A model generated the notes under the pieces. The model saw nothing but the letters and a program-made list of their open reading frames with translations, was not told where the DNA came from and made no database searches. The position numbers were made by a program, and so were the translations under genes. A DNA stretch of 64,000 nt from Rufibacter radiotolerans (GTDB lineage Bacteria > Bacteroidota > Bacteroidia > Cytophagales > Hymenobacteraceae), in assembly GCF_001078055.1 (NCBI RefSeq), contig NZ_CP010777.1:3625001-3689000 (forward strand), in the 5' to 3' direction. Shown here piece after piece: positions 60,682 through 64,000 of the stretch (within the stretch, counting starts at the first letter, position 1; each line of letters starts with the position of its first letter).

Positions 60682-61998
60682 ATGAAAAAGATATTCTTCC
60701 TGCTCACATTTCTGCTCACCGCTTACCTGCCCCTGCAGGCCCAGAAAACAGATGATTTTGTAAAGACCAACGGCCACACCTTTACCCTCAAGGGGAAGCC
60801 TTATTACTACATTGGCACCAACTACTGGTATGGCGGTCTGCTAGGCTCTACCGGCCAGGGCGGCAACCGGGCCCGGCTTATTAAAGAACTGGACCTGCTA
60901 AAGAAAACGGGAGTGAACAACCTGCGCGTTCTGGCAGGCGCCGAGGGGCCCAACAACCAACCTTACCGGGTCTCACCGGGGCTGCTCATGGCCCCCGGAC
61001 AGTACAATGACACGCTGCTGGCCGGGCTGGATTTTCTGCTGGCGGAGATGGGCAAACGCGACATGAAAGCCGTGCTGTACCTGAACAACGCCTGGGAATG
61101 GTCGGGGGGCTTTAGCCAATATGTGAACTGGAACACCAAGGTAGCCATACCGTACGCCCTGGCCAATAACAATGACTGGGCCAGCTTCATGAAGTACTCT
61201 GGCCAGTTCCACCAATGCGCGCCCTGCAAGCAGCAGTTTGAAGACCACGCAAAGTTCATGCTCAGCCGTACCAACCAGTTTACTAACCAGAAGTACACCG
61301 CAGACCCGGTAATCATGGCCTGGCAGATTGCCAACGAGCCCCGGGCTTTCTCCATGGCCAATGTGCCGGCCTACAGCCAATGGATTAAAAGCATGGCTGC
61401 CCTAATCAAGTCCCTGGACCCGAACCACCTGGTGTCTACCGGCTCAGAAGGCTCTCACGGCTCAGAGGGTTCTATGGACGTCTTTAAACAGGTTCACACA
61501 GACCCCAACATTGACTACTTTACCATGCACATCTGGCCCAGAAACTGGGGATGGCTAGACAACAAGAACATTGGCGGCTCCCTGGATTCCGCCCTTATAA
61601 AAACCACGCAGTACATGGACCGGCACATGGCCTTCGCCCGGGAACAGAAGAAACCTATTGTGCTGGAGGAGTTCGGGTTGCAGCGGGATAACAATGAGTT
61701 TAGCCCGGCGGCTACCACCACGCACCGTGACCGGTATTACCAGCAGCTCTTTGCGCGGGTGCTTTCCAGCGCCAAGGAAAAAGACGCGTTGGCCGGGGCC
61801 AACTTCTGGGCCTTTAACGGTACCGCCCGCCCCAACCCCACCCGCCATTTCTGGCAACCCGGCGATGACCTCATGGGTGACCCTCCGCAGGAAGAACAAG
61901 GCCTCTATGGTGTCTTTGACACAGACTCCACTATGCCATTAATTAAGAAGTACAGCAAGAAGGTGCGCAAAGCGGGCACGAAAAAGAAGCAGCGGTAA
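60682..61998 (+). CDS. GH5 (subfamily 7-like) endo-beta-1,4-mannanase
   Basis: 438 residues with signal peptide MKKIFFLLTFLLTAYLPLQAQ. The TIM barrel starts FTLKGKPYYYIGTNYWYGG, which is typical of GH5_7 mannanases. Catalytic acid/base E219 in WQIANEPRAF and nucleophile E330 in IVLEEFGLQ. YFTMHIWPRNWGW provides the conserved His/Tyr near the active site. Basic C-terminal tail (KKVRKAGTKKKQR). It is the second mannanase family in the locus and probably works on different chain substitution patterns than the GH26 enzymes. Confidence 0.93.
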   Translation: MKKIFFLLTFLLTAYLPLQAQKTDDFVKTNGHTFTLKGKPYYYIGTNYWYGGLLGSTGQGGNRARLIKELDLLKKTGVNNLRVLAGAEGPNNQPYRVSPGLLMAPGQYNDTLLAGLDFLLAEMGKRDMKAVLYLNNAWEWSGGFSQYVNWNTKVAIPYALANNNDWASFMKYSGQFHQCAPCKQQFEDHAKFMLSRTNQFTNQKYTADPVIMAWQIANEPRAFSMANVPAYSQWIKSMAALIKSLDPNHLVSTGSEGSHGSEGSMDVFKQVHTDPNIDYFTMHIWPRNWGWLDNKNIGGSLDSALIKTTQYMDRHMAFAREQKKPIVLEEFGLQRDNNEFSPAATTTHRDRYYQQLFARVLSSAKEKDALAGANFWAFNGTARPNPTRHFWQPGDDLMGDPPQEEQGLYGVFDTDSTMPLIKKYSKKVRKAGTKKKQR

Positions 61999-62072
61999 TA
62001 GCTTTCTGACGCTCGCTGCGGTTTCGCTTTTTGCAACATTTACTACCTTCAAGACCCAACCACCAAAACCTT

Positions 62073-63152
62073 ATGCACCAGCACCTTTTCCCGCTCCTTT
62101 TACTGGTTTGCCTTTTCTTTACCGGGTGCAAGACCAGTGATAGCACTACCCAGGAGGCGGTGCTCTTTGAAGCAGACCACCCAAATATCCAGTACACCGG
62201 CCGCATTGACTTTTCTGACCCTAAGAAGCCTCGGTTCTGGGCTCCGGGCGTGTATGTCACCTTCAAATTCAAAGGCTCTTCCTGTGAGGTCATTTTAAAC
62301 GATGAGGAATACGGCAACAAGCACAATTACCTGCAAGTAGCCATTGACAAGGCCGCGCCCTACCGTATTCAGACCACCGGCAAAAGCAACACCATCACTA
62401 TTGGGGAGAATCTGGGTCCGGGCGAGCATACGGTCACCATCTGCAAAAACACCGAGGCGAATGTGGGGTACCTGGAGTTTTTGGGTGTTAAAGCCCAAGC
62501 CTTGTTGCCGCCGCCGGCCAAATCCACCCGCAGGATTGAATTCATTGGCAACTCCATCACCTGCGGCACCGGTGCCGACCTCTCGGGCGTGCCCTGCGGC
62601 AAAGGCCAGTGGCATGACCAGCACAACGCCTACCTGGCCTTCGGTCCCAGAACAGCCCGGGCGTTAAATGCCCAATGGCACGTCACGGCCGTGTCTGGTA
62701 TTGGCCTCATGCGCAGCTGCTGCAACATGCCGGTAGTCATGCCGCAGGTATTTGACAAAGTGAACCTGCGCGAGAATGAGTTGCCTTGGGATTTCAGCCG
62801 CTATGTGCCAGACGCGGTGACTATCTGCCTGGGCCAGAATGACGGCATTCAGGACTCCACTGCGTTTACCGGAAATTACCTGAAGTTTCTGCAGACCGTG
62901 CGCAGCAAGTATCCGCGTGCGGAAATCATCTGCCTTACCAGCCCTATGGCCGATGCTAAACTCGCCGCGGCGCAGAAGAACTACCTCACCGGCATTGTGG
63001 CTGCGGCCAATACCGCCGGCGACCAAAAGGTGCATAAATTCTTCTTTTCCCGCTCCTACACCAATGGCTGTGACAACCACCCAAACCTGGAGGAACATGT
63101 CCTCATTGCCGCTGAGCTTACCACCTTCCTGAAGAAGACGTTGAACTGGTAA
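62073..63152 (+). CDS. CE2-like acetyl esterase (jelly-roll plus SGNH), lipoprotein
   Basis: 360 residues from the ATG at 62073, which gives lipoprotein signal LFPLLLLVCLFFTGC (Cys 19). CE2 layout: N-terminal beta jelly-roll (about 35-145; VYVTFKFKGSSCEVILND) followed by the SGNH hydrolase domain with S161 in EFIGNSITCG, the ICLGQNDG block (N) and D334/H336 in CDNHPN. CE2 enzymes deacetylate xylan and gluco- or galactomannan, which suits the context. Two different esterases in one locus suggest a heavily acetylated mannan. Confidence 0.88.
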   Translation: MHQHLFPLLLLVCLFFTGCKTSDSTTQEAVLFEADHPNIQYTGRIDFSDPKKPRFWAPGVYVTFKFKGSSCEVILNDEEYGNKHNYLQVAIDKAAPYRIQTTGKSNTITIGENLGPGEHTVTICKNTEANVGYLEFLGVKAQALLPPPAKSTRRIEFIGNSITCGTGADLSGVPCGKGQWHDQHNAYLAFGPRTARALNAQWHVTAVSGIGLMRSCCNMPVVMPQVFDKVNLRENELPWDFSRYVPDAVTICLGQNDGIQDSTAFTGNYLKFLQTVRSKYPRAEIICLTSPMADAKLAAAQKNYLTGIVAAANTAGDQKVHKFFFSRSYTNGCDNHPNLEEHVLIAAELTTFLKKTLNW

Positions 63153-63214
63153 ACCTGCTGTTGGAAAAGGGAACGTTTGCTATCTCACCTCCAGGAGAAA
63201 ATCCTGTTAATAGC

Positions 63215-63251
63215 CAAAAAGCCCGCAACTGCTCTAGTTGCGGGCTTTTTG
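63215..63251. terminator. Terminator between the mannan locus and the reverse-strand isomerase
   Basis: A perfect 16-bp stem, CAAAAAGCCCGCAACT/AGTTGCGGGCTTTTTG, loop GCTCT, with T-rich tails on both strands; serves convergent genes. Confidence 0.85.
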
Positions 63252-63259
63252 ATAGATAA

Positions 63260-63299
63260 CCGTTTTAAGACCGTTTTTCTAAAAACAGGCTTATACCAA
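63260..63299. repeat. 40-bp intergenic palindrome, copy 23
   Basis: The left arm is CCGTTTTAAGACCGTTTT, the loop TCTA and the right arm AAAACAGGCTTATACCAA; the right end is partly decayed. Confidence 0.75.
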
Positions 63300-63326
63300 A
63301 AATTCAGGGGCAGTTCCCTACCCTGA

Positions 63327-64000
63327 TTATGTATGGCGTAACAGCGTTTTTTTCACGTAGTCGCGGCTTTGGGCAATGCTTTTGAAGGGGTCCATAAAGG
63401 CGGCAAAGTTTTCCTGTTCCACAAAAACATGCTTTAATCCCGCCTGGCGGGCTTCCTTGAAAATAGCTTTGTAGTCAATGCTGCCGCTGCCAATCTCGGT
63501 GTTCAGGTTGGGGCTGTTTTTGTCCATGTCTTTCACGTGCCACATGGTAAAGCGGCCCGGGTGCTCCTTAAACAGATCAGTGGCTTTTTTGCCGGCGCGG
63601 GCCACCCAGTAGAGGTCGGCTTCAAAGTCTACCAGGGCGGGTGAGGTTTCTTTGAGCAGGATCTCCAGGCCGGTGGTTTTGCCGTAAGAAGCCAACTCAA
63701 AGTCGTGGTTGTGGTAGGCCAGTTTCAGGTTGGCACTCTGGCAGATTTCGGCGGCTTTGTTGAGTTTCTCCGCCAGGGATCTGTAGTCATCGGCTTTGCT
63801 GCGGAGGCGCTTTGCCAGGAAGGGCACGGTGAGGTAGGTTTGGCCCAGCGTGGTGGCCGCCTCAATGTATTGTTTTATCACTTCCGTGTCGCCTTTGGTG
63901 ATGTATTCCTCAAAGTCATAGTGGCCGCTGCTGGAGACCAGGTCATTGTCTTTCAACAGCTCAGCGAAGGCTTTGGGTTTCACGCCCCAGTAGCCGTTCT
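63327..64000 (-). CDS. Sugar phosphate isomerase/epimerase-like protein (partial, N-terminus off the right edge)
   Basis: Xylose-isomerase-like TIM barrel (AP endonuclease 2 family). The reverse frame is open to the window edge, reading NGYWGVKPKAFAELLKDNDL inward, so the GTG at 63983 is internal and not a start. Metal-binding-type residues are in YHNHDFEL, DFEADLYW, MWHVKDMD and FVEQENF, the usual E/H/D set. About 224 residues are visible; the family is 270-330. Its substrate is unknown. It converges on the mannan locus and may not belong to it. Confidence 0.85.
   Translation of the reverse strand, partial: NGYWGVKPKAFAELLKDNDLVSSSGHYDFEEYITKGDTEVIKQYIEAATTLGQTYLTVPFLAKRLRSKADDYRSLAEKLNKAAEICQSANLKLAYHNHDFELASYGKTTGLEILLKETSPALVDFEADLYWVARAGKKATDLFKEHPGRFTMWHVKDMDKNSPNLNTEIGSGSIDYKAIFKEARQAGLKHVFVEQENFAAFMDPFKSIAQSRDYVKKTLLRHT

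Noticed and set aside
63327..63983. Full-length 218-codon gene starting at GTG 63983
   Set aside because: The frame stays open to the window edge with family-like sequence, so the gene is truncated rather than starting there.

Overview
The window reads as a chromosomal segment of a glycan-degrading member of the Bacteroidota. I would guess order Cytophagales, in the Hymenobacteraceae (Rufibacter-like), but the genus is inference only. The basis is a SusC/SusD pair, an AraC-type hybrid two-component regulator, type IX secretion sorting domains on two enzymes, promoters with the Bacteroidota -7 box TAnnTTTG, and a tmRNA whose tag reads GESNYAMAA.

Region 1 (about 1-18.3 kb) is mostly housekeeping: monomeric isocitrate dehydrogenase (cut by the left edge), endonuclease V, an SPFH protein, ClpB, a HupE/UreJ-like membrane protein, a J-domain protein, an M1 peptidase, an ArsR regulator with an acyltransferase, a HAD phosphatase and tmRNA. 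Its intergenic DNA is rich in small palindromic repeats and holds one MITE-like element.

Region 2 (about 18.4-37.0 kb) is a glucan-oriented set. It holds a SusB-like GH97, a lipoprotein (alpha/alpha)6-barrel glycosidase, an MFS sugar transporter, a GH9 glucanase, a 1395-residue hybrid sensor/AraC regulator and a GH3 beta-glucosidase. Inside it lie a PAS protein without an ATPase domain and a broken histidine kinase beside an intact response regulator.

Region 3 (about 37.1-63.2 kb) is a large beta-mannan utilisation locus. An AraC regulator is divergent from SusC, SusD, two IPT-type surface glycan-binding lipoproteins and a T9SS-exported GH10. A second block follows: GH26, Na+/solute symporter, GH130 mannosylglucose phosphorylase, cellobiose 2-epimerase, lipoprotein GH26, T9SS-exported CBM-GH26, GH27 alpha-galactosidase, two SGNH esterases and GH5 mannanase. 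Together these would cut acetylated galacto(gluco)mannan, remove galactose and acetyl groups, import mannobiose, epimerise it to mannosylglucose and phosphorolyse it. GH9 and GH3 from region 2 would deal with the glucan stretches. The right edge cuts a sugar isomerase/epimerase-like gene.

The two most notable non-coding signals are: (a) at least 23 copies of a 40-bp palindrome (18-bp arms, mostly a 4-nt loop), confined to intergenic DNA, whose arms vary in a compensated way between copies; and (b) a 32-bp box, identical at 31 positions, placed exactly 21 bp before a TAnnTTTG box upstream of both the SusC operon and the GH26/symporter operon, most simply an activator site that makes the two blocks one regulon.
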